A DNA stretch of 63,732 nt from NCBI GenBank assembly GCA_011090425.1, contig PHGD01000011.1, positions 1-63,732 on the forward strand, in the 5' to 3' direction. Each line of letters opens with the position of its first letter. The first letter of the stretch is position 1. Source of the DNA: Nitrospira sp. LK70. Lineage in GTDB: Bacteria; Nitrospirota; Nitrospiria; Nitrospirales; Nitrospiraceae. This document shows positions 56,629 to 63,732 of this stretch, one piece after another. Below the pieces are notes generated by a model. That model was not told where the DNA came from, did no database searches, and worked only from the letters and a program-made list of their open reading frames with translations. A program made the translations under genes and the position numbers.

Positions 56629-59450
56629 GGCCTCACTCCTGACTCTACGTGCGGAGGAAGCTGTGCGTCGTCTACAGGCATCGCGGTAGGCTCCTCCTTG
56701 TCGGCCCGCTGTTGCTCCAAGGCCTCGCCATTCTGCAGTGTTACCGCATGTCCGTTCATTCCACCTTGCGCCCGACTGGGACCCGCCACGTTCTGTAATC
56801 GCCCTCCTTGTTCGCTTGGGAGCCCGACTAGTGCAGCCCGACGACGCAACTCCTCCACCGAGACGAGGCCAGGCAGAAACCGTGACTCTTCGCCGTTCCA
56901 CGCGAGGCGATAGGTGAATTGCTGCCCGCGCCGCCCACTAAGCGGGATGAGATATTCGAGATCTTCCAACTGCTGCACATGCGTCTTGATCTGGTAATCG
57001 CTCCAGCCGCTAAACTCCCGGATGTCCCGGCGCGTGAATGCGACGGCTGCCGCGTCGCTCTGCTCACGGACCGCCCGGCCTTCAACATAGCGATGGATGA
57101 CGCGCAGGAGGTCCCGGCTCGGCCGGGCCAGCTCGTCGAGCGCTTGGCCCCACACGCCTACGGCAAGCTCATGCGCGAGCGCAATGTCGTCGAGCGTCGT
57201 CTCGATGTAGGGGCCGAGCCGTTCGTGATGCTTGAGGGGCCGTTGCATCTGGTACAGCACCGTTACGGCAAGAATCAGTTGCAGATACTTGGGCTGCTCA
57301 CGACGCATGAGGAGCCGATCTTCGGTCGCCGTGAGCAGGGGCTCATAGGGATTCACGACCAGGAGAGACTTGAGCAGGCGCTGCAAGGCGTGGTGCCGGG
57401 CCAGGATGCTCGCCCGTTGCTGCGCCTGGAGCCGGCCGTCGAGCGTGTGCCGCTGCCGCTGCGCGGCGAGAATCGCGCGGGTCTGCGCGGACGATTCATC
57501 GACACTGCTCACGAGAAAGCGGCTGCGGGTCTCGGCGTCCACGTTGGGATTGGTCGTGGTGAGCATCACCGCCGTCGGGCCCTGGACCCGATTGACCTGC
57601 GTCTCCAATCGGCCCGTGAGTGGATTCTTGATCGTGGCTTCGATGATCAGCTCCTTCGCAGAGATCAGATTACGGATCGCGTACTGCGCCTCCGGCGCGC
57701 CGGCCTCTTCGGCCAACGCGAGGACCTTGTGCCGGAGCGCCTGCTCGCCTTTGTAGAAGAGCGCCTGACCCGTGAGCGCCGTGAGTTTGATCATGTCTTC
57801 GTCGGGACAGAGCGCCAGCACGGTATCTTGCAAATGACTTTTGCCCGCGCCACTGCCGGACAGCAAGAGCAAGGACAGCGGCTCCTCCAGCTTGCGGCTC
57901 GTCATCACGAGATAGCCGACGAGTGCATTGGTCGTCTCGCCCACCACACCCAGCCGGTCGAGATCCCGACGGAGTTCGCCGATCAGATCCGGGTGCCGAC
58001 CAAGCCGTTCCGCCTCACGCTGCAACGGTTCGCTCACCAGCGCGACCGCCGGCCCGGTGTCGTGCATCTTCTTCTCCACGTAGGTCTCGACTTGAGCGAT
58101 CAACCGATTGAGATCCAGTTCGATGACGTCGATCGAGTCGCGGAAGAGCCGGGCCGCTTCGCCAAGAAAGCTCCGGCGCGCGCGACTGAGGTAAAGATCC
58201 ACCGTATCGATGTGAAAGCGATGTTGCTCGCCACTCACGGCTTTGATCGTCGCCCGCAACCGCGCCGCGTGCTGCCGCTCGATCGCGCGGATTTCGTAGC
58301 GTCGCGTTCCGTACGTCGCCACAAAGCCGTCCGCCTGCATCGCCACCTGCTCGTCCGGCGGCGGGAGCGTCGCCCTCGCCGGTTCCGCGGGCCGCGCCGC
58401 AGTGAGCAGGCGCTCGAACTCGGCCGCGGTGTGGGTCAGGAAAAAGTCGTTGGCGTCCTTCATGCCCTCGGGCCACTGCACAACGGACACGGCCTTGACC
58501 AGCGACGGGAGAGTCTGCTCCTTGAGTTTCGTCGCGGCGGCATGACCAGCGTCATCGTGGTCGAGACAGAGCACGATCTCGTGAACGGCGTGCGTGCGCA
58601 CCAACGTCTCGTGATCAGCCGTCCAGCCCTGCGCACCGTAGAGCGCGATGACGTTGCGCAGACCAGCTTGCCAGAGGCTGAGCCCATCGAGGATGCCTTC
58701 GGTGAGGAACAGCGCAGAATGATTCTTCGCGACCGCGCCGTTCCAGACGCCACGATGAGGACCCGGCAAATAGAGATGCGACGGCGCACGGTCGGTGATG
58801 CGTCGCCCATACAAGCCGCAGATCGCACCAGCGCTATCGACGATCGGGATCGTGACACAGCCCTCGAAGTGCTCACGCCCGGACTTCGTGAGCACGCCGA
58901 GCGCCGTCAGGCCCTCGAGAAGCGGCCCACTCGTCGGCAAGGTCTGCCGGAGCGCTCCATTGCAGTAGCCGAGCTGGAAGACCTCCAGCATGGTCGGGTC
59001 CACCAGGTTCCGCCGTTTGAGATAGGCCCAGCCGTCGCGATCCGTCGTGAAGGTCTTCTGATAGAACGTGACGACGCGCTGCAGCAGCGTGGCCGCCGCA
59101 AGCGGCGGAGTCGGCTCGCTCGACGGAATCGGCTTGAGGCCCGCCGTCCCGCGACCCACGAGCCCGCCTGTCTGCCGGGTGAGCCAGTCGATCGCCTCCT
59201 GCAGCGAGAGGCCGTCCTGCTTCATCACAAAATCTACGACACTGCCGGCGGCGCCGCAGCCGAAGCAGTGAAACAGATGCTTGGTCGGCGAGATGTGAAA
59301 CGAGGGTGTCTTCTCCGGGTGGAATGGACAGAGGCCGACGTACTCCTGCCCCTGCTTCTTCAGCACGACGCCGCGCGTCTGGGCCAACGCCACGAGATCG
59401 ACGGCCCGCTTGAGATGGGTGAGGTCAGGACTCGTGGACGTGTGCGACAT
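56625..59450 (-). CDS. Primase-helicase-like protein of a mobile element
   Basis: This 941-residue protein has a DnaG-type CHC2 zinc finger (C41, H44, C62, C65 in CPFHPEKTPSFH and FHCFGCG), a TOPRIM domain (LFLTEGILDG near 250 and LCLDHDDAGHA near 295) and a P-loop ATPase region (LLLSGSGAGKSHL near 530). A winged-helix-like C-terminal part follows (RRDIREFSGWSDYQIKTHVQ). This mix resembles primases of phages, satellites and plasmids. The ATG at 59450 is preferred to an upstream GTG that lies inside the operator. It heads the recombinase operon and is divergent from the XRE regulator. Confidence 0.88.
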   Translation of the reverse strand: MSHTSTSPDLTHLKRAVDLVALAQTRGVVLKKQGQEYVGLCPFHPEKTPSFHISPTKHLFHCFGCGAAGSVVDFVMKQDGLSLQEAIDWLTRQTGGLVGRGTAGLKPIPSSEPTPPLAAATLLQRVVTFYQKTFTTDRDGWAYLKRRNLVDPTMLEVFQLGYCNGALRQTLPTSGPLLEGLTALGVLTKSGREHFEGCVTIPIVDSAGAICGLYGRRITDRAPSHLYLPGPHRGVWNGAVAKNHSALFLTEGILDGLSLWQAGLRNVIALYGAQGWTADHETLVRTHAVHEIVLCLDHDDAGHAAATKLKEQTLPSLVKAVSVVQWPEGMKDANDFFLTHTAAEFERLLTAARPAEPARATLPPPDEQVAMQADGFVATYGTRRYEIRAIERQHAARLRATIKAVSGEQHRFHIDTVDLYLSRARRSFLGEAARLFRDSIDVIELDLNRLIAQVETYVEKKMHDTGPAVALVSEPLQREAERLGRHPDLIGELRRDLDRLGVVGETTNALVGYLVMTSRKLEEPLSLLLLSGSGAGKSHLQDTVLALCPDEDMIKLTALTGQALFYKGEQALRHKVLALAEEAGAPEAQYAIRNLISAKELIIEATIKNPLTGRLETQVNRVQGPTAVMLTTTNPNVDAETRSRFLVSSVDESSAQTRAILAAQRQRHTLDGRLQAQQRASILARHHALQRLLKSLLVVNPYEPLLTATEDRLLMRREQPKYLQLILAVTVLYQMQRPLKHHERLGPYIETTLDDIALAHELAVGVWGQALDELARPSRDLLRVIHRYVEGRAVREQSDAAAVAFTRRDIREFSGWSDYQIKTHVQQLEDLEYLIPLSGRRGQQFTYRLAWNGEESRFLPGLVSVEELRRRAALVGLPSEQGGRLQNVAGPSRAQGGMNGHAVTLQNGEALEQQRADKEEPTAMPVDDAQLPPHVESGVRP

Positions 59451-59481
59451 GGGGTTATTGGCCACTCTCGTCAAGAGGGAA

Positions 59482-59535
59482 TTGCATTGCTCAGATGTGA
59501 ACAGTATACTACTCACATGACCGGCTGGCTGTCAA
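59482..59535. promoter_or_regulatory. Divergent promoters and palindromic operator
   Basis: The operator is ATGTGA-AC-AGTATACT-AC-TCACAT (59495-59518), a palindrome whose outer 6-bp arms and 8-bp centre are exact. Plus strand: TTGCAT (59482-59487), 17 bp, TATACT (59505-59510), reading to the XRE gene. Minus strand: TTGACA (complement of 59530-59535), 18 bp, TAGTAT (complement of 59506-59511), reading to the primase. The operator covers both -10 boxes, so one bound regulator could silence both directions. Confidence 0.8.
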
Positions 59536-59555
59536 CTGCGTGGTATTCTGCGCTC

Positions 59556-59906
59556 ATGAGTAAGAAGAGCGTCGCCTCACTGACCCCGCTTCGTGCGCTT
59601 CGTGAAGCCGCCGGACTCTCGCAACGGGAACTCGCGCGGTTGATCGGGCAGGAGCAATCCAACGTCCGCTACTGGGAAACCAGCGGGACCTTGCCGCGAT
59701 CCGATGTGTTGATGCCGATGGCCAAAGCCCTGGGCGTGACGGTGGAAGAACTCCTCGGCCACGCGCCGAGCCGGAAACGCACCGGTCCGCCACCCGGCAA
59801 ACTCGGCCAGCTCTTCGACAACGTGGCGCGCCTCCCGCGTCGGCAGCAAGAGAAGATCATCGAGCTGCTGGAACCGTACGTCTCCCATCACGCCAAGGCA
59901 TCCTGA
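59556..59906 (+). CDS. XRE-family regulator
   Basis: This 116-residue protein has an N-terminal Cro/CI-type helix-turn-helix (LREAAGLSQRELARLIGQEQ, followed by SNVRYWETSGTLP). A C-terminal basic/helical tail (RLPRRQQEKIIELLEPYV) may form the dimer interface. It is transcribed divergently from the primase-recombinase operon and probably represses both promoters through the palindrome at 59495-59518. Phage and ICE modules use the same arrangement. Confidence 0.88.
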   Translation: MSKKSVASLTPLRALREAAGLSQRELARLIGQEQSNVRYWETSGTLPRSDVLMPMAKALGVTVEELLGHAPSRKRTGPPPGKLGQLFDNVARLPRRQQEKIIELLEPYVSHHAKAS

Positions 59907-59949
59907 TCACTCCAGCGCGGTGGGAAACAGAATGACGGACGCCGCGAAG

Positions 59950-60011
59950 AAAACCGGCGCACACAGTTGGCGCAGGACCGACGATCGTCGAGCCACACGA
60001 CCCACGGGCCG
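59950..60011 (+). repeat. ~62-bp repeat, copy A (inverted relative to copy B)
   Basis: This block contains CGCACACAGTTGGC and the self-complementary CGACGATCGTCG (around 59969-59992) and ends near CGACCCACGGG. The complement of 63635-63697 matches it at about 85% of positions with one indel. The two copies face each other and enclose 60.0-63.6 kb, which carries the RHS gene and two toxin cassettes. They may be recombination sites or a shared coding remnant. Confidence 0.7.
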
Positions 60012-60223
60012 GGGTGCAGATCAACGACTTGTGCGATTCGGCGCGACCGGCAGCGGTGGCGCCGTCCGGTCTGCGGCGCGGTGGAACGGCAACGTCCGTT
60101 CGACCGTGCCGTCCCCGTTCGCCTCTGACGGGCGCCCCCTAGGAGGGGGCAGATGGGGCACACGCCTTCTGCACCGGTCGTGACCCGAAGGGCGGCCCAG
60201 GGTCGGGGGCCGCGCCACCCGCC

Positions 60224-60285
60224 CCCAAAGAGGCTCCACCGCTACCCACTCACGCGGTGGAGAAGGATGGGGGGCCCTCTTTGGG
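60224..60285. other. Long imperfect hairpin / cruciform
   Basis: Outer arms CCCAAAGAGG (60224-60233) and CCTCTTTGGG (60276-60285) and inner arms CTCCACCGC (60234-60242) and GCGGTGGAG (60254-60262) pair perfectly, giving 19 bp of stem with an 11-nt loop and a 13-nt one-sided bulge. It lies beside the XRE and primase genes. It may act as an origin, a primase start site or a folded single-strand recombination site. There is no T-run to suggest a terminator. Confidence 0.75.
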
Positions 60286-60514
60286 ACACCTTGTCTGGTG
60301 GGGGCGCCTCGGCGGGGAGTGTCCAGAGAGGGCCACCAAGGCGGGGGCGGGGCGGCCACGGCCGGTGCTCCTCGCGCGCATCCTCGGGTGGGCGGGGGTG
60401 ATCAGAATAAGACAACGCGGGGCGCCGTGCGCAGGGACGGAAGCCGACGCCGTCGGCTGGAGCCGAGCACGGCGACCCGGGCACCACGTCAGCGTCGGTG
60501 AGCTGGGAAAAGAA

Positions 60515-60856
60515 TCAGTGGAGTGGATGCGCGTTGCCTGGTGATCCACAGTTCGGACAACGCGGGAGAGCCAACAACGTGGTAAACCAGTTGCTCGCTG
60601 GTGAGTGCTTCAAGACATGGCCCGCCACGCTCGTCTTGCATTCAGCACATCGAATCGATAACCAAAACCACCCGAAGGCGACGATGCCGAGCCCAACAAC
60701 GCTTAAACTTAAAGTCACTTCATCGGGCACAATGGTCGAGATCGTTCCAGGATGATTGATTCGCCAGATCAGCATCCCAAAGAGACACAGATCCACGAGC
60801 GCGAGAAGCAGAAACAGGATCGCCTTCCACCGCTGTCCAGTCTTCGTCAGCCACAT
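60515..60856 (-). CDS. Small membrane protein with zinc ribbon, candidate immunity protein
   Basis: This 113-residue protein has two membrane segments (about 12-31 and 47-67) and a C-terminal zinc-ribbon-like part with CAEC and CPNC pairs. It is encoded 21 bp downstream of the RHS gene that ends in a hydrophobic tip, the usual place for an immunity gene. A membrane-bound immunity protein would suit a membrane-acting toxin; this is inferred. No family is recognised. Confidence 0.65.
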   Translation of the reverse strand: MWLTKTGQRWKAILFLLLALVDLCLFGMLIWRINHPGTISTIVPDEVTLSLSVVGLGIVAFGWFWLSIRCAECKTSVAGHVLKHSPASNWFTTLLALPRCPNCGSPGNAHPLH

Positions 60857-60877
60857 AATGTTTGAACCCGGCGGCCA

Positions 60878-62794
60878 TCAGTCACATCCAAGATCAAGCA
60901 GGCTCTTCACACCTGCGTCGATGGCCGACCCTGTGATAATTCCTGCTTCTAAGGAAACTCCAACCGCTAGTGCACCTAACGCAGAATTAATCGCGCCTGA
61001 GGCAAGCGTGTTTGGAATTGTCATGGGAGCAACCCCTTGTCCCTGCAGAATAACCGACTTGAGGGCTTGGCCTAAGGTGACCGTACCGACTGTGTTGGAA
61101 ATGGTAGTGCTGGACCCTAAAAGAAGCCCAAGCCCAGTCCTCGTGAAGTTCTCCGGGAACCCAAAGAAAAAGTCGTTAGTCGTCGAGAGATTATTGGCAA
61201 AGGTCGTCTTGAAATCTGACCGCGGGCATCCGCAAGAAGCTGGTTTAAGTCCCAGCGGATCACGGAGGTTGACGGGGTTGTTCCCCACGTACGAATAGAA
61301 ATTTATACTCCCACCTGCAAATCGTATCGGATCTTCCGCAATGAATCTCTGCAACCTCGGCTGGTAATACCGAGCTCGGTAGTACAGAAGCCCAGACCCA
61401 TCATCCTCTCTGCCTGTGTATTTGTAGCTGCTTGTGCTCGCCGCTCCGGTCTGACTGACGAATCCAAACGGCTCATAGGTGTACTGCGTTTGCAGCGTGC
61501 CTGTTCCATCTCCAAGAGCAACCGTTGAGCCGAGGGCATCGGGGAGCAGAGCACGAACGCCCACTCCATCGGTTCTGGTAAAGAATTCATCGATCCCAAG
61601 GCCGGTGAGCAAATTCGCTGTCACCGTCGCGCCGTTCTTTTCTTGTATGGGAGTAAGCCCGTCGTACACAAAATTTGTGGTGGTGCCGTTGACGGTTTTT
61701 CCAGTGCGACGACCGAAGGAATCGTAGGTAAAGGAGGCAGTGAGGCCAGGACCGCTGATGCCGGTGAGCTGATTTCTTGCGTTCCAGGTGTAGGTCGTCG
61801 TGCCGCTGGCATCGGTGACGGTCGCAAGATTCCCATTGAGGTCATACGTTTCGGTACTGGTTCCGAACGTGGTCTGCTGGTTATTGGCGTTATAGTTGGT
61901 GGTCGTCAGGACAGGCGGGAGATTGGACCGGGCAAAGCTGCCACCCGTCTTGATGCGGTTGCCTGCCGTATCATACGTGTACGCGAGGTCGCCGAGGGTC
62001 GTCGCGCCCTGCTTATACGTCAGGTTCGTCAATTCCGAGGCCACATTGTAGGCATAGGTGACGCTGTTGGTGTTCGGCAGGGTAAGTGACGTTCGTCTGT
62101 CCGCATCGTCATACGCAATCGTCACCGTATTCGCGTTTTGGGTTATCCCGGTCAGCCGATTGGCATTGTCATACGTGTAGGTGACTTGCGGCTGGCCGAC
62201 CACCGTCATCGTGGCTCTGCGGCTGGCATTGTCGTAGGTGTAGTTCACTGTCCCTTCAGGGGTGACTTCCTGTGTGAGTCGATCTAACCCATCATATGCC
62301 CTGGTGATGGTAGCGGTGACAGTCCCACCAGCATTCTTCTCTTGTACTTGCATAATTCTGTTTCCGGCGTCATAGGTGTAGTTCGTGCTCGTGCCGTCTT
62401 GGAACGTCGTCTTGGTTCGTCGATTCAAGGGATCATAGGTGTTGGTCGTGACTTGGTTCTTTCGGTCGGTCACCGTCGCCAGATTACCGTTGTTGTCATA
62501 GGTGTAGATCTCGGTATTGAGCAACGGATCTTTTCTCGTGCTCGTCCGATTCATATTCGAGTAGGTGTACACCGTCTGCTGGCTCTTGGCATCAGTGACG
62601 GTGAGGAGATTACTGTTCGGATCGTACCCGAACTGCGTCACCCCGTTGATGGCATCTGTGAGCAGCGTGATGCGATCGAGAGCGTCCGGTTGGTAGACCG
62701 TCTTCTGTTCCAGCGGATTAATGATGCTGCGAAGCCGCCCAGCGGCATCCAGCATGCGCTGGGTTTCACGATTCAAAGGATCCTTCACCTTCAC
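60878..62794 (-). CDS. RHS/YD-repeat protein fragment with hydrophobic C-terminal tip
   Basis: This 638-codon frame has many YD repeats (TYDNNGNLATVTDRKNQ and NYTYDNASRRATMTV) and the conserved RHS core end (GLLYYRARYYQPRLQRFIAEDP and YSYVGNNPVNLRDPLGL at about 490-525). After the core comes a variable tip of about 115 residues, rich in Gly, Ala, Ser and Thr (GLGLLLGSSTTIS, GAINSALGALAVGVSLE), probably membrane-active. The RHS-like reading continues upstream of 62794 to about 62864 but meets the stop of the neighbouring gene, so the N-terminal delivery half is missing. It could start at the GTG at 62794. Confidence 0.88.
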   Translation of the reverse strand: MKVKDPLNRETQRMLDAAGRLRSIINPLEQKTVYQPDALDRITLLTDAINGVTQFGYDPNSNLLTVTDAKSQQTVYTYSNMNRTSTRKDPLLNTEIYTYDNNGNLATVTDRKNQVTTNTYDPLNRRTKTTFQDGTSTNYTYDAGNRIMQVQEKNAGGTVTATITRAYDGLDRLTQEVTPEGTVNYTYDNASRRATMTVVGQPQVTYTYDNANRLTGITQNANTVTIAYDDADRRTSLTLPNTNSVTYAYNVASELTNLTYKQGATTLGDLAYTYDTAGNRIKTGGSFARSNLPPVLTTTNYNANNQQTTFGTSTETYDLNGNLATVTDASGTTTYTWNARNQLTGISGPGLTASFTYDSFGRRTGKTVNGTTTNFVYDGLTPIQEKNGATVTANLLTGLGIDEFFTRTDGVGVRALLPDALGSTVALGDGTGTLQTQYTYEPFGFVSQTGAASTSSYKYTGREDDGSGLLYYRARYYQPRLQRFIAEDPIRFAGGSINFYSYVGNNPVNLRDPLGLKPASCGCPRSDFKTTFANNLSTTNDFFFGFPENFTRTGLGLLLGSSTTISNTVGTVTLGQALKSVILQGQGVAPMTIPNTLASGAINSALGALAVGVSLEAGIITGSAIDAGVKSLLDLGCD

Positions 62795-62875
62795 GAGATC
62801 ACCCAGCTGATACGTAAAGGTCGTGATGTTGTTCGAGGGATCTTTGATCGTGAGTGCTGACCATTTGTATGGAAT

Positions 62876-63397
62876 TTATTTCTCAGGTTGTTTAAGGCGG
62901 GATAGATCTTGCTCAAGACTTTTGGGAACCTCGCTCCGAACGTTTTCATCATATCTCACGAATAAAAGCGAAATATTATGATGTTTACAGAGATGTCTTA
63001 CTGCACACTTAATGGTCTCAACTTGTGAGGCTGAGTCACAAACACGTTTTCCTAGCTGACTGAGCAAGCGTTCAGCCGCCTGGGTTGCTTCGGGCATTTT
63101 TCGAAATTCGGACAGTGCTGCGTAGTCGGAGACATAATACAAATACAAGACCACAAAATCAGCCAGGGGAGATTTGGCCTGCGTGTTAGGACTCCGAAAG
63201 ACTTCGCATGTGTTATCTGGACAATACTCAGCCGAGACACCCGTACTATCTAGGCGAACGTTAATTGCATCTCCCAGGGTCTTCTTTAACAAAGCTGTCG
63301 AATCTGAGGCCGCTAAGGTTTGCTCCAGCGGAAGGATATGAAATAGGAAAACCAGTAGCCCAACTTTCATAACGACTTGGAAAGAATATGGGTTCAT
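62876..63397 (-). CDS. Exported protein, candidate immunity protein
   Basis: This 173-residue protein has a signal peptide (MNPYSFQVVMKVGLLVFLF, cleavage near TLAAS) and a mature domain with cysteines in EYCPDNTCEVF, RVCDSA, IKCAVRHLCKHH, enough for two or three disulfides. The ATG at 63397 overlaps the stop of the preceding frame (ATGA), as in toxin-immunity pairs. If it is an immunity protein it would act in the periplasm. No family is recognised. Confidence 0.65.
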   Translation of the reverse strand: MNPYSFQVVMKVGLLVFLFHILPLEQTLAASDSTALLKKTLGDAINVRLDSTGVSAEYCPDNTCEVFRSPNTQAKSPLADFVVLYLYYVSDYAALSEFRKMPEATQAAERLLSQLGKRVCDSASQVETIKCAVRHLCKHHNISLLFVRYDENVRSEVPKSLEQDLSRLKQPEK

Positions 63398-63723
63398 GGT
63401 GTTTGCCCAGGCTGAATTGGTGACGATGATGGCGGGAGAGGAAGTGCTGGAACACCATTTCCAGGATAAATCTGAATATGCCAATGATCGCGATTGACAC
63501 CAGGGTAGTCTTCGAAGTGGCCTGCACCGAACCCACAACGACTTGCACAGCCCAAAACTTGATTGCCAGTAACAGGGTTAAATGCCGGGTGTACCGCTCC
63601 CGATTTCTTGGACACTGTTGTAGCTATATTGACTCGACCTGTGGGTCGCGTCGCTCGACGATCGTCGCTCCTGGGCCAACTGTGTGCGTCGGGTTTTTGG
63701 CGACCGACCATCAGTGGTCCCAA
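63394..63723 (-). CDS. Candidate toxin tip, 5' part chimeric
   Basis: The C-terminal 70-80 residues (from about 63630 down) read KKSGAVHPAFNPVTGNQV, then GFGAGHFEDYPGVNRDHWHIQIYP, a His/Asp-rich pattern that could hold a metal site. The N-terminal 30 residues come from repeat copy B (DAHSWPRSDDRRATRPTGR, also found in the same frame of copy A at 59950) and are probably not part of the original gene. No RHS core is attached. The stop overlaps the start of the exported protein, so the pair is read as toxin plus immunity, with only moderate support. Confidence 0.5.
   Translation of the reverse strand: MGPLMVGRQKPDAHSWPRSDDRRATRPTGRVNIATTVSKKSGAVHPAFNPVTGNQVLGCASRCGFGAGHFEDYPGVNRDHWHIQIYPGNGVPALPLPPSSSPIQPGQTP
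63635..63697 (-). repeat. ~62-bp repeat, copy B
   Basis: This is the inverted counterpart of 59950-60011, with the same CGACGATCGTCG palindrome at its centre and CGCACACAGTTGGC on one side. It lies at the right edge of the window directly upstream of the candidate toxin tip, so the DNA beyond it cannot be examined. Confidence 0.65.
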
Positions 63724-63732
63724 TTGCCTGCT

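Larger units (their letters stand above)
59907..60514. other. GC-rich non-coding region of the element
   Basis: These 608 bp are very GC-rich. Several open frames exist but have only low-complexity Arg/Gly/Pro content and overlap each other on both strands, so none is called. The region holds one copy of a ~62-bp repeat (59950-60011) and a long hairpin (60224-60285), both listed separately. It may be an origin, an attachment region or an RNA locus. Confidence 0.55.

Noticed and set aside
54719..56913. Long plus-strand frames opposite the recombinases
   Set aside because: The complement encodes intact recombinase motifs; the plus-strand frames have no recognisable domains and are shadows.
56919..59555. 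Very long open frame antisense to the primase gene, continuous with the XRE frame
   Set aside because: It is full of Arg/His/Gln runs typical of a shadow frame in GC-rich DNA, has no domain, and lies opposite clear CHC2/TOPRIM/P-loop motifs. Only the last 116 codons (from 59556) form a real gene.
60021..60549. Several overlapping ORFs in the GC-rich block
   Set aside because: They overlap on both strands and consist of low-complexity Pro/Arg/Gly sequence without ribosome sites or domains.
53281..62860. YD repeats considered as a possible CRISPR-like or tandem DNA repeat
   Set aside because: The repeats are protein-level YD motifs in an RHS frame; no regular short repeat/spacer pattern exists here or elsewhere in the window.

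Overview
The window looks like a chromosomal segment of a Nitrospira-type bacterium (Nitrospirota). The assignment is an inference. It rests on the urea-uptake and urease block (urtABCDE, ureABC, ureFGD) beside an outer-membrane porin and a two-component system, on the ferredoxin-like and cupredoxin genes, on the moderately high GC, and on a dense mix of response regulators. No rRNA or other species-diagnostic gene is present. Layout, left half: (1) 1-143 is the edge of an ISL3-family IS that cuts off a DUF72 gene. (2) 929-19.6 kb is core genome: tRNA-Ala(CGC), a phosphorelay/c-di-GMP signalling cluster, YqeY, an MFS carrier, HtpX, a cupredoxin, a squalene/phytoene synthase, a four-gene minus-strand redox/zinc-ribbon cluster, alanine dehydrogenase, tRNA-Pro(CGG), acylphosphatase, an RpoS-like sigma factor, apt, a DksA-like protein, queC and a cytochrome c. 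(3) 19.9-35.4 kb is a urea island: porin, NarL-type sensor/regulator pair, urtABCDE, ureA, ureB, ureC, ureF, ureG, ureD. Urea would cross the outer membrane by the porin and the inner membrane by Urt, and be hydrolysed by urease. UreB, however, carries a Tat-type signal peptide resembling that of UrtA, and also has a strong internal start site. (4) 35.6-41.1 kb holds two Sel1-repeat lipoproteins, an exported YqgE homologue, an unknown gene and a very large CorA-like GMN protein. (5) 41.2-51.3 kb is a pyrimidine operon (pyrR-pyrB-pyrC-DUF4149-carA-sppA-M48 peptidase-carB). Its leader has a PyrR-type hairpin, a 31-codon leader ORF and an intrinsic terminator inside that ORF. It is followed by a palindromic repeat, greA and a SAM hydroxide adenosyltransferase. 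Right end: (6) 52.8-63.7 kb is accessory DNA made of RHS debris and toxin/immunity cassettes, read on the minus strand. From right to left it contains a candidate toxin tip with an exported Cys-containing partner; an RHS core fragment with a glycine-rich hydrophobic tip and a membrane zinc-ribbon partner; a GC-rich non-coding block with a long hairpin; a divergent XRE regulator; a translationally coupled operon of primase-helicase and two tyrosine recombinases (the second interrupted by an in-frame amber codon); a further RHS-type tip with a DUF4279 partner; an RHS pseudogene split by a MITE; and a truncated IS3 element. The most notable items are the Tat-tagged UreB with dual starts, the pyr leader architecture, and the primase/two-recombinase element lodged among displaced RHS toxin cassettes.
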